Of a stretch of DNA of 64,000 nt, positions 20,012 to 29,900 are shown piece by piece. The stretch lies in assembly GCF_900637635.1 (NCBI RefSeq), contig NZ_LR134383.1, positions 2,796,001 through 2,860,000 on the forward strand. The letters run 5' to 3'. A model generated the notes under the pieces. The model did not search any database. It worked only from the letters and a program-made list of their open reading frames with translations, and was not told where the DNA came from. This stretch comes from Legionella jordanis (GTDB taxonomy: Bacteria > Pseudomonadota > Gammaproteobacteria > Legionellales > Legionellaceae). Position numbers and translations under genes: made by a program. Each line of letters starts with the position of its first letter. Position 1 is the stretch's first letter.

Positions 20012-20335
20012 TTAACCAGCTTTATTGACTGGATAACCTGCTTTTTCCCAGGCTTCAATGCCACCGTCAAGGCTATAGAGCTCTAAAGCATTGTCTTCAG
20101 CAGATAATTTTTCACAGGCACTGAGGCTTCGTTTTCCAGCCCGGCATTGAAGGACAATTTTTTTATCTCCAGTAGCAGGCAAATCCTTGGCAGAAATGCT
20201 ATTTAAAGGCAAAGAGATTGCGCCGGGGATGTTTTCCGAAGCATGCTCATGAGGCTCGCGGACATCTATCAGAACCGCTTTTCTATTATCCAGCCAATCC
20301 TTCAGGGTTGAAGCATCAATGTGCTTGATAGCCAT
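20012..20335 (-). CDS. Rhodanese-like sulfurtransferase domain protein
   Basis: A single-domain rhodanese of 107 residues. It has LIDVREPHEHASENIPGAI (residues 22-40), which is the family's substrate-loop signature, and the active-site loop CRAGKR with the catalytic cysteine C64. There is no signal peptide, so it should be cytoplasmic. It may be GlpE- or PspE-like, transferring sulfane sulfur, but the physiological partner cannot be read from the sequence. It lies 35 bases after zapE on the same strand and ends just before the feo promoter region. Confidence 0.88.
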   Translation of the reverse strand: MAIKHIDASTLKDWLDNRKAVLIDVREPHEHASENIPGAISLPLNSISAKDLPATGDKKIVLQCRAGKRSLSACEKLSAEDNALELYSLDGGIEAWEKAGYPVNKAG

Positions 20336-20370
20336 ACGTTCTCCTTATTTATATTATTTTTAACCAGAAC

Positions 20371-21456
20371 CTACATTAGATTGTGTACTAATCGTTTGGG
20401 ATGACGCTTAAGATAATCCACTGATTGCATTTCTTGCAGGCGGCTTAAAGTCCTTTTGAAAGGGACCATCATCTCTCCTTTTAAATAAAGCTCTTCAATG
20501 GGCACGGCTGCAGATATAATGACTCGAATGCCCCGATCATACATTACATCAATAAAATGGATCAGCAGGATGGCAAATATTGTATCTTGCTCTCGTAACT
20601 TGGGGACACCCGATATGAAAATCGTATCGAATTGTTCAGCTATTTCAAGATAATCAAGCTGGCTTCGCGGTAAATTACAAATCACATCAAAATCAAACCA
20701 TACCGCTCGTTGGCTCCTCCTTTTAAAAGGGATACTGCGATGTTGAATCAATAAACTGCCATTGCTTTCAGAAGGATTTGAAATGGCATTAAACTGCTCC
20801 TCCAAAATTCGCTCAGTGTCAGAATTCAGAGGATAAACATAAGCTGTATGCAACGATTGACGTCCTAAACGATAATCTCGCTCTTCCCGCAATCCAATGA
20901 TTTCACAATGCGTTTTAATCAGAGAAATGGCAGGTAGAAAACGCTCCCGATGAAGACCATTGCGGTATAAATCATCTGGTGCAGTGTTGGATGTTGCCAG
21001 CAAAATGATGCCTTCTGCAAATAGGGCTTTTAACAACTCCGCCAGAATCATGGCATGCGTAACATCATTGACGATAAACTCATCAAAACACAGTAGGCGA
21101 ATTGTTTTAGCAAATTCGCTTGCTATGCGTTTGAGCGGATCTTTTTGCCCTTGAATACGTCGTAACTGACCATCAACCTGCTGCATAAAATGATGAAAAT
21201 GAATCCGCACCTTTCGCTGTTCTTCTGCAGCTTGAAAAAATAAATCCATCAAGTAGGTTTTACCCACCCCTACAGGCCCATGTATATAAAGCCCGACAGG
21301 TTGGGGTGTTTTTTGCAACCAGTTCAACCAGGAGCGTTTGGGCAGTAATAATTCATCGCCCAACCTCTGCATGGACTGCAGCACCTCCCTTTGCCTTGGA
21401 TCATCTTCAATGTCCCCACCTTCAATAGCACGTTCATAGTCTTCAATCAAATTCAT
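20371..21456 (-). CDS. zapE: Cell division ATPase ZapE (AFG1-like)
   Basis: An AAA-type P-loop ATPase of 361 residues in the AFG1/ZapE family. The Walker A motif is GPVGVGKTYLMD (about 59-70), the Walker B LLCFDEF is near 116-122, and ATSNTAPDDLYRNGL near 155 is a strong family signature. In E. coli, ZapE associates with the Z ring and is needed under low oxygen or high temperature; in mitochondria AFG1 helps quality control. The start overlaps the stop of the upstream hydrolase gene as ATGA, so the two are translationally coupled. Confidence 0.92.
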   Translation of the reverse strand: MNLIEDYERAIEGGDIEDDPRQREVLQSMQRLGDELLLPKRSWLNWLQKTPQPVGLYIHGPVGVGKTYLMDLFFQAAEEQRKVRIHFHHFMQQVDGQLRRIQGQKDPLKRIASEFAKTIRLLCFDEFIVNDVTHAMILAELLKALFAEGIILLATSNTAPDDLYRNGLHRERFLPAISLIKTHCEIIGLREERDYRLGRQSLHTAYVYPLNSDTERILEEQFNAISNPSESNGSLLIQHRSIPFKRRSQRAVWFDFDVICNLPRSQLDYLEIAEQFDTIFISGVPKLREQDTIFAILLIHFIDVMYDRGIRVIISAAVPIEELYLKGEMMVPFKRTLSRLQEMQSVDYLKRHPKRLVHNLM

Positions 21457-22115
21457 AGATCTGGGACCCTCGCCCGGATGGTAGGGATGAGCTGATCCTT
21501 TAACTCAATTAACTTACCGTGAAAAAAATGCCCTGTTTGCTTAAAAGTAATAACAGGTATTTGCGGAGTGGATTCCTCAGCAAAATCAAACACGAAAGAA
21601 GCTGGCACAACCTCATCCTCATCTCCTTGCACAATAACCCAGGGATGAGGAGCTGGATGGAACTCATTATAATCGTAGTGATGAACTGGCGGTGCTATGG
21701 TGATTAGCAATTCCGAGTGGGTTTGGGCAGCCGCTCGATAAGCAACATAGGAACCAAAAGAAAAGCCCGCGAATAACAACCGCGTATCAGGACGCTCGAG
21801 CAACCAGTGGTTGACTAGCAGCAACATGTCTTCGCTTTCACCAATACCGTCATTATAGACACCCGCTGACTGGCCAACGCCGCGAAAATTGAACCGCAAA
21901 CTTGGAACTCCCAATTCTTTAAAAATACGAGCAAGAGTGGTAACAACTTTGTTATTCATGCTGCCACCCTGTAAGGAGTGGGGATGCCCCAGGAAAGCCA
22001 CAAAATTGCTTTTCACTTCAGCAGGCACAGTTATCACAGCTTCAATCAGACCCACGGTGGCTTGAAAAAGGAAAGGATGTTCGCCGGGAGTGTTAAGTTT
22101 ATCAGTTAATACCAT
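21453..22115 (-). CDS. Alpha/beta hydrolase (COG2945-like)
   Basis: This 220-residue alpha/beta-hydrolase has the nucleophile elbow GFSFGS (serine near residue 116), the LRFNFRGVGQSAG loop typical of COG2945 hydrolases, a later acidic region QGDEDEVVPA, and the presumed catalytic histidine in QTGHFFHGKL near the C-terminus. The catalytic triad therefore looks complete. The substrate is unknown, and the family includes esterases. It is the first gene of a minus-strand pair with zapE and diverges from the pan genes. Confidence 0.82.
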   Translation of the reverse strand: MVLTDKLNTPGEHPFLFQATVGLIEAVITVPAEVKSNFVAFLGHPHSLQGGSMNNKVVTTLARIFKELGVPSLRFNFRGVGQSAGVYNDGIGESEDMLLLVNHWLLERPDTRLLFAGFSFGSYVAYRAAAQTHSELLITIAPPVHHYDYNEFHPAPHPWVIVQGDEDEVVPASFVFDFAEESTPQIPVITFKQTGHFFHGKLIELKDQLIPTIRARVPDL

Positions 22116-22252
22116 AGCAACAACTTAAATAAATTTTGAACCAGTCAATAATAGCCTATCTTGCAATTTCATGCGCGTTCTTTAAGATCATAGCAGCACC
22201 GACCTTTGCGGTGACTAGCTAATTATAACAATTTATTGGAGGACTTGATCCT

Positions 22253-22315
22253 ATGAGACAGGTACCCGCAGTACATCGACTTTCTTCTGACTCCTTGTTT
22301 AAGGAGGCAGCATGA
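22253..22315 (+). CDS. 20-codon leader ORF coupled to panB
   Basis: A short ORF encodes MRQVPAVHRLSSDSLFKEAA. It has a strong ribosome site (GGAGGA, 22238-22243, 9 bases before ATG), and its TGA overlaps the panB ATG as ATGA. The panB ribosome site AAGGAGG lies inside the ORF, as AAG GAG codons 17-18. It could be a leader peptide that couples or tunes panB translation, or the remnant of a former upstream gene. No run of a single regulatory amino acid is present, so classic attenuation is not suggested. Confidence 0.4.
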   Translation: MRQVPAVHRLSSDSLFKEAA

Positions 22316-23100
22316 AAATTCAAGATTTTAAACGCAAAAAACAAGAGCAAAGCAAAATCAGCATGATCACCTGCTACGATTACCCATCCGCACGTATCGT
22401 TTCAGAATCAAAAATTGACTGCGTGTTGGTGGGAGATTCAGTGGCAATGACCGTCCATGGCCACTCAACAACGGTGATGGCAACCATGGAGATGATGGTA
22501 CTGCACACCCAGGCCGTTGCTCGCGGTTTAGGACAGAAGTTTTTAATCAGTGATTTGCCTTTCTTAGCTCATAAAGGCTCAAAGTCTGAAACTGTTGCGA
22601 ACGTTCGAAGCTTATTGCAAGCAGGAGCCCAGGGAGTAAAAATTGAAGGTGGTGATTCAGACAGCTGTAAAACCATCGCTCATCTTGTCTCAGCGGGTAT
22701 CCCTGTGATTGGCCATATTGGCCTCACCCCTCAATCCATCCATCAGCTGGGCGGATATAAGGTGCAAGGAAAAAACAGTGAGCAAGCCTCAATCCTCATG
22801 GAGCAAGCCATTCAATTAGAAGAAGCAGGCTGCTTTGCATTGGTCATTGAATGCGTGCCGCAAGTTCTTGCCGCGAACATTAGTGAACAACTGACTATTC
22901 CAACCATTGGCATCGGAGCAGGTTCAGGCACGGATGGCCAAGTGTTGGTTTGGCATGATTTGCTAGGATTACAGACTGAGCTTAAGCCCAGATTCGTCAA
23001 GCAATTTGCCCAAGGTAAACAGTTACTTTTAAACAGCATTAATGCTTATGCAGAACAAGTGCAGCACTTGCAATTTCCTGCCTCAGAGCATGCATTTTAA
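22312..23100 (+). CDS. panB: 3-methyl-2-oxobutanoate hydroxymethyltransferase
   Basis: PanB makes ketopantoate from 2-oxoisovalerate and methylene-tetrahydrofolate, the first committed step of pantothenate synthesis. The 262-residue protein has the family motifs MITCYDYPSARI, VGDSVAMTVHGH, the GAQGVKIEGG loop, PVIGHIGLTPQS and IPTIGIGAGSGTDGQVLVWHD. The length is normal. It has a perfect AAGGAGG site and is followed by panC after 59 bases, the usual panBC pairing. Confidence 0.97.
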   Translation: MKIQDFKRKKQEQSKISMITCYDYPSARIVSESKIDCVLVGDSVAMTVHGHSTTVMATMEMMVLHTQAVARGLGQKFLISDLPFLAHKGSKSETVANVRSLLQAGAQGVKIEGGDSDSCKTIAHLVSAGIPVIGHIGLTPQSIHQLGGYKVQGKNSEQASILMEQAIQLEEAGCFALVIECVPQVLAANISEQLTIPTIGIGAGSGTDGQVLVWHDLLGLQTELKPRFVKQFAQGKQLLLNSINAYAEQVQHLQFPASEHAF

Positions 23101-23118
23101 TGTCAGTTAAATAATTAA

Positions 23119-23147
23119 CCTGCTGATCACTGCAAATCATCAGCAGG
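23119..23147 (+). other. Stem-loop directly before the panC ribosome site
   Basis: A perfect 9-bp stem (CCTGCTGAT / ATCAGCAGG) with an 11-base loop occupies most of the panB-panC gap and ends two bases before the GAGGAG site of panC. No T-run follows, so it is not an intrinsic terminator. It could modulate panC translation or mRNA processing (inference). Confidence 0.5.
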
Positions 23148-23159
23148 TGAGGAGTAATC

Positions 23160-23927
23160 ATGCAAATTTTTCATACATTAAACGAGTGGCAAAGTGCCAG
23201 ACGTGCATTGTCTTTTGCAGGTACAATTGGTTTTGTCCCTACCATGGGTAATTTACACAAGGGGCATGCATCACTGATTCAAAACAGTAAGGAAGAAAAT
23301 GATATCACCGTGGTCAGTATATTTATTAATCCAACACAATTTAACCGTGCTGAAGACCTAGAGCACTATCCCCGAACACTAAATGCGGATTTGGATTTAT
23401 TAAAAAGCTTGGATGTGGATTATTGTTTATTGCCGACTGAAGAAGAAATATACAAAGACCAATACAGTTACCAAATCGTTGAGTCAGAACTCAGCCAAAT
23501 CATGGAAGGCAAGTATCGGCCCGGACATTTTACCGGGGTGCTGACGGTGGTGATGAAATTGTTCAACTTGGTTAAACCCAGTCAGGCTTATTTTGGCGAA
23601 AAAGATTTCCAACAGTATCAACTCATTAAAAAGATGGCTGAAGCCTTTTTTATGGATGTGGCTGTTAAAGCTTGTCCAACGGTGAGGGAGCAAAGTGGCT
23701 TAGCTTATAGTTCACGAAATAACCGCTTGGACAAGGAAGGGAAACTAAAGGCAGAACAATTTGCTCGCCTTTTCCATCAAAATAAATCTTGCGAAGATCT
23801 GAAGCAAGACTTAAGAGAGAGTAATATTCATGTCGAATATCTTGAAAGTCATCATGGCAGGCGTTATGCCGCGGTTACGATTGCCGATATTCGTCTTATC
23901 GATAACTACCTAGAAGAACCTATTTAA
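23160..23927 (+). CDS. panC: Pantothenate synthetase
   Basis: PanC joins pantoate and beta-alanine using ATP. The 255-residue product has the HIGH-like nucleotide motif in [16 protein letters not shown] (residues 25-40), the pantoate-site segment [18 protein letters not shown], the [13 protein letters not shown] loop, [10 protein letters not shown], and SSRNNRL as the KMSKS-like element. It is about 25-30 residues shorter than E. coli PanC, mainly at the C-terminus, but all catalytic motifs are present. It follows panB in a two-gene plus-strand operon. Confidence 0.96.
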   Translation: MQIFHTLNEWQSARRALSFAGTIGFVPTMGNLHKGHASLIQNSKEENDITVVSIFINPTQFNRAEDLEHYPRTLNADLDLLKSLDVDYCLLPTEEEIYKDQYSYQIVESELSQIMEGKYRPGHFTGVLTVVMKLFNLVKPSQAYFGEKDFQQYQLIKKMAEAFFMDVAVKACPTVREQSGLAYSSRNNRLDKEGKLKAEQFARLFHQNKSCEDLKQDLRESNIHVEYLESHHGRRYAAVTIADIRLIDNYLEEPI

Positions 23928-23934
23928 TTATTTC

Positions 23935-23958
23935 GGCGCGAGAATGCTCTTTCGCGCC
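23935..23958 (+). terminator. Hairpin after panC
   Basis: A 7-bp GC-rich stem (GGCGCGA / TCGCGCC) with a 10-base loop lies 7 bases after the panC stop and 12 bases from the end of the convergent giant gene. Only three Ts follow on the plus strand, so termination may be weak or bidirectional. Confidence 0.55.
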
Positions 23959-23970
23959 TTTGCCTAATTC

Positions 23971-26900
23971 TCAACCCCCACTGCGTGGCCCTTTCACTTG
24001 ATTCTCCTGGCGTAATTTTTCAAGAAAATCTTCTCCTTGTGTGGTTTTGCCGTTAGCAAAGAATGAAGTCACGCGAGTTACAGACGCTTTGGTTTGTTCT
24101 TTCTTTGTTTTTTGCGCAGCTTGTTGTTCACCTGCTTCCTGTAATGCTGCAAGCATTTGATCCAGTGCAGGATCCTGTTTGAAACAAGTTTCATAACAAG
24201 AGTTGGCAACAAAATCATATTTAAATTTGCTAAGCCCAAATGATTTTTTAATCCTGTAGAGAGGATCTTCTTGCAACTCCTGCTTTGGATTAAACACTTC
24301 CGAAAGAACAACAATGGCATCAAAATCAAAATGCATGCCCGGTGTTTTCTTGCCTAATAACATTAAGGCAGTAAATAAATACCTGGCTTCCTCATAGTCA
24401 TGACTTTCCAGAATGATAGGCTTGTCCTTCGTTGGCGCCCTACCCAGGTCAGCTAGCATTTGCGTTGCCATCGCCAGAGCCACTCTCACTCGGGCTTTGT
24501 TAAGCTCATCCGGGCTAATGTGTTGGCTTGGTTGCGGGAATTTGTTTAAGGTCAGATAATAAGAAACCTCTTGGCTGATTAATTCATTACCCTCTGCATC
24601 AAGTTTGCTGTGCTTGTTATGCTCTTCAAGGAAGCAAGCTTCAGTATCTTCCCCTGGATTAATCACATGCTCGCGGAAAAAACCTTTTTCAGCGTCTCCA
24701 ACCAACTTATGATAAATAGCTCGACCTTCTCCTTTGGCCTGCAGACCGGTAGGTTTTGGAATATTATCCACTTGGGCTTGATATTGACTGTCAAAGTGTG
24801 CTGCCCTTTGCGCGAGTGGATAATCAATGTAGCTGCTGTTGAAACACAGGAATTGAGCCCGATATTTATTCTCCATAGACTGTTTCAGAAGATTAAGCAC
24901 ACCAAGTCTCAGTAAAGGATTATCAACTGCAGTGTCATCGCCGAAGAGTCGTTTATGTAGAGGTTCATAAAGGGATAGATTGTTGTCGACCCAAGACAGA
25001 TAACGGGTTAACTTGGCCTTATGATGCTCAATTATTTTCCTTTGAGTGACACTATCCACGCTCGATAAATCAGCTGGCATGCATGCAAGCTGGTGATTTA
25101 ATTCCACCTTAAGCGTCTTTAAATAATTTACAATTGTGTCGCAACCACCTGCCAGTTTCTCAAAATGTGGATACATTTCAGCAGCATGTTCTTTGGCTGC
25201 AGATTGAAAGGCTGGATTGAACCAATCAAGAGGAGAGCTTCCCGCCAAATCTCTGAGCTCATTCTGGATAGTTTTATCCAGTTTGTTTAGGTAGGCTAAG
25301 TTATCGTAAATACCTCTTAACTCTTTTTCTCCATCACTCAGTACATCCTGATACGTTGCTGAAGCCAATATTTTCCTTCGGGTTTCAATTCGCTCATCGT
25401 TTAATTGCCTTAAACGTTCTTCAGCAACTGGAACCAGTACGGTATAAGCGTCTTCATCCATCAAATTGGCAACCAACTTTGAATCCAATCCAGCTCCTTT
25501 TAAGTCTTGATTACTATCTGACTCTTTTACTTTAGTCAGTAATTCATCGTCTTTACTGATTTTAAGTTGCGCTGTTAACAACTTAATTGCCTGCCGTTGA
25601 GCCATGATTTTTGGATCCATCTCTATCCCTTGAGCATCTAAAGCTTCTCGAAGCATTTCTAGTTGCGCAGTTAATAGTTCATTTTCTTTCTTAAGAGCAG
25701 AATTATCCTCTTTAACTCGAGCCAACTCTTCTTTCTCTTTTTCAAACTCTTCCCGTTCTTGCTGGAATTTTTCTCGTTCCTGTTGGAATTTTTCCAGCTC
25801 TTGTTGGAACTCTTTCCGTTCTTGTTGGAACTCTTCTCGTTCCTGTTTGAATTTTTCCTGCTCTTGTTGGAACTCTTCCCGTTCTTGTTGGAATTCTTCT
25901 CGTTCCTGTTTGAATTTTTCCTGCTCTTGTTGGAACTCTTCCCGTTCTTGTTGGAATTCTTCCCGTTCCTGTTGGAATTCTTCCCGTTCCTGTTTGAATT
26001 TTTCCTGCTCTTGTTGGAACTCTTCCCGCTCTTGCGTTAGCTGTTCCAAATCTCTTTCACGAATATTAACGGCTTGTTCGCGACTTGCAAGCTGCTCTTC
26101 AACCTCTTTAGCAGCTTCTTCTCTTCTTACAACATCTTTTTCACGCACGTTTAGCGCTTCTTCTTTCTCTTCAAGCTGTTTAGCACGAAGATCTACTTCT
26201 TTTTTGGCAGCAGCGACTGCCTCTTCTTGCCGTTTATTCTCTTCTTCTTGCAACTGTTGCTTCTCACGCAATTCCTCCATTTCCTTGCGCATTGTTTCAA
26301 TTAATCGGCGAGCTTCGGCGAGTTGATTATCCAGATCTTTTGATTTTTCTTGTTCTGCTCTCAAATCTTCTTCAGCTTTATTGGCTCTTTGGCGTTCGCT
26401 ATCTCTTTCAAAAGTGGCCAGCTTTAGTTGATCCTTTAAATTTCCAATTTCTGCCCCAAACTCTTCATTCTGCCTTTGCAGTTCCTGCAACTGGCTTTCC
26501 AAGCGCTCATTGTCCTTCTCAAGCGTGGATAGGGACGATTCAAGCTGCCTCAGTTTCTCTTCGGATTGCACCTGTTTTTGGCTTTCCGCTTCAACTTGCC
26601 GGATGAGCTCCTCTCTTTCCTGCTTTTCCCGCTCACTGTTCAGGCGGGCTTCCGACAGTTCAGACAGCAAACGCTCCCTCTCCTGCCCTAAATCTTCAAA
26701 TTGGCTCTTCAGTTCTAGAAGCTCATGAGTCCTTTCTTCAAGGCCGGCTTGTTCTTGCTCAAGCTTTAGCGACAATTGTTGGCTGCTGTCCTGAACCTGG
26801 CTTAACTCAGATCGCAGTGCCCCAAGCGCTTTTTCATGGGTTTGTTGAGCCAACTCCAGCTGCGCTTGCGCTTCACTTCTGGACTGCAACACATCCCCTT

Positions 26901-29900
26901 TTAAGCGCTCCACTTCAACTTCATGCAGACGGTTGGTTTCTTCAATCTGGGTCGTTAATTCCAAAGAGCGCTTTTGCGCCTCTTCAAACGCCATCTGCGT
27001 ATCCTGCAACGTTGCTTCCATTGCTTTGAGCGCTTCTTCGTGCTCTTTCAGCTGCTTTGTGGTCTCCTGCACGCTTTGGGCATAGCGGGCAACTTGCAAT
27101 TCCAAATCCTGAACCTGGTTTTCAAAGCCCGCATTCTGCTTTTGCAGTTCCTGCAACTGGCTTTCCAAGCGCTCATTGTCCTTCTCAAGCGTGGATAGGG
27201 ACGATTCAAGCTGCCTCAGTTTCTCTTCGGATTGCACCTGTTTTTGGCTTTCCGCTTCAACTTGCCGGATGAGCTCCTCTCTTTCCTGCTTTTCCCGCTC
27301 ACTGTTCAGGCGGGCTTCCGACAGTTCAGACAGCAAACGCTCCCTCTCCTGCCCTAAATCTTCAAATTGGCTCTTCAGTTCTAGAAGCTCATGAGTCCTT
27401 TCTTCAAGGCCGGCTTGTTCTTGCTCAAGCTTTAGCGACAATTGTTGGCTGCTGTCCTGAACCTGGCTTAACTCAGATCGCAGTGCCCCAAGCGCTTTTT
27501 CATGGGTTTGTTGAGCCAACTCCAGCTGCGCTTGCGCTTCACTTCTGGACTGCAACACATCCCCTTTTAAGCGCTCCACTTCAACTTCATGCAGACGGTT
27601 GGTTTCTTCAATCTGGGTCGTTAATTCCAAAGAGCGCTTTTGCGCCTCTTCAAACGCCATCTGCGTATCCTGCAACGTTGCTTCCATTGCTTTGAGCGCT
27701 TCTTCGTGCTCTTTCAGCTGCTTTGTGGTCTCCTGCACGCTTTGGGCATAGCGGGCAACTTGCAATTCCAAATCCTGAACCTGGTTTTCAAAGCCCGCAT
27801 TCTGCTTTTGCAGTTCCTGCAACTGGCTTTCCAAGCGCTCATTGTCCTTCTCAAGCGTGGATAGGGACGATTCAAGCTGCCTCAGTTTCTCTTCGGATTG
27901 CACCTGTTTTTGGCTTTCCGCTTCAACTTGCCGGATGAGCTCCTCTCTTTCCTGCTTTTCCCGCTCACTGTTCAGGCGGGCTTCCGACAGTTCAGACAGC
28001 AAACGCTCCCTCTCCTGCCCTAAATCTTCAAATTGGCTCTTCAGTTCTAGAAGCTCATGAGTCCTTTCTTCAAGGCCGGCTTGTTCTTGCTCAAGCTTTA
28101 GCGACAATTGTTGGCTGCTGTCCTGAACCTGGCTTAACTCAGATCGCAGTGCCCCAAGCGCTTTTTCATGGGTTTGTTGAGCCAACTCCAGCTGCGCTTG
28201 CGCTTCACTTCTGGACTGCAACACATCCCCTTTTAAGCGCTCCACTTCAACTTCATGCAGACGGTTGGTTTCTTCAATCTGGGTCGTTAATTCCAAAGAG
28301 CGCTTTTGCGCCTCTTCAAACGCCATCTGCGTATCCTGCAACGTTGCTTCCATTGCTTTGAGCGCTTCTTCGTGCTCTTTCAGCTGCTTTGTGGTCTCCT
28401 GCACGCTTTGGGCATAGCGGGCAACTTGCAATTCCAAAATTTGTTTTTCTTCTTTAAGCTCTTTAAGAGTGGATTTTTCTGCAGTTAAAGCATTTAAGAG
28501 CTGATGAATATTCGAGTCTTGACGAGCAAACTCAGTAAAAATAGCAGCAATTTCAAGTTCAGCCTTTTGCTCCAAAACCTTGGGAGCTTCAGGGGCCACT
28601 TGTTGTAATAATTTCCCATACAATTTAAGAGCTTCTGGATTTTGTGCAGATGCAGCCTGTAAAGCTTCAAAAAGAATTTTTTTGTAGGTTACTGACAAGG
28701 CTCCATTTTGCAGCAATTTCACCAATCGGTCATGGTTATCTTGTACGGAAGCTTGTGCAATGAGCCATTCCTTGTTCAAGAGCAAGGCTACTATTCTTGC
28801 CTGTTGTTGTTCTGGAGTTGCTTTGGCGAAATCGCCGCAGATTGCATCGAGCAACATAGTTGCAATATTAAATTGATGATTGGAATTCAATGGCTGATTA
28901 AGAAAATTTCTCAATGGATTAACTGGATTAGGATTGCCTAATAACTTTATCAAAACATCAGCGCTATTCTCTTTCAGATGGTCTTCAATAACCTTAAGGA
29001 ATTCGGGTAAAAAATCAAATTGCCTGTGTTCGAGGATATGATTAAGCAAATTTTTACCGTTTGCATCGGTTTGTGTGAGAAATTCTTGCCATTCATCTTG
29101 AGAAAGCTGTGGGCCTAATTGTCTAATTAACTTGCGAAGACCAGCAAAATTTCCCTTAGCGGCGGCAATTAACGCAGGTGAGTTTTCATCTGAGAAAAGA
29201 AATTGTCTAGCCAAATCTTTATCCGAAGATAAAGCTTCCCAGTCAATGGCATCCAAGGTGCCCTCATCTCGCATAAAAAGCTGAAATGGAGATAAATGTT
29301 CGGGTGGTAATTTAAGATTTACTATTCTTGCAGCATCGAATCCTTTTCCCGATTCATTCTTTTCAAAAGGATAGAGTGAGCTGGCTTGTTTTGCATAATT
29401 CTCATAAGGCAAGTTTAATCTGCACCGTTCCAGGATCTCTTGGTATAAAACCTTATTACCTAAAGAGGCAGACAGATGTAAGGCTTCAGAAATTTGCCGG
29501 TCATATTCGTTCCCTGGAGGGAGGTAGTCAAGGATAGTCAGTAGCAGCTGCTTGTTATTATTACGTACAGCAATATGAAAACAATCCGTAGCCCATTTAA
29601 TGTATGGCAGAGAACCATTTTCCAGATTTGAAGCATGGCGCTCCATCATTAACTCAAAAATATATTCTTTACCGGCATGGGCTCTTTCCAAGGCCTTAAC
29701 CATAACTTCAAAAACGTCGGTCATGCCTTCTTGAGCGGCGTAATGCAGCAAACCTTGCTGAGCAACCAGTTCATAGAAATCTGGATTATCCTGGGTAATT
29801 TTATTCAACAAACTAATTAATATTTCAGGTTGCCCATGAGCAATGCATTCTTTGAACAATTGCTGAATACGGCCAGGGGCGCCTTTGGCGATGAATTTAT

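Noticed and set aside
25744-28438. CRISPR array or mobile element
   Set aside because: The repeats are directly adjacent without spacers, stay in frame in one coding sequence and have no terminal inverted repeats or transposase.
25759-28488. A series of plus-strand ORFs, several of them identical copies, opposite the coiled coil
   Set aside because: They are the antisense of the 666-bp and 21-bp repeats in the giant gene. Their Ser/Cys- and Leu/Phe-rich products are by-products of the Glu/Gln-rich sense codons.
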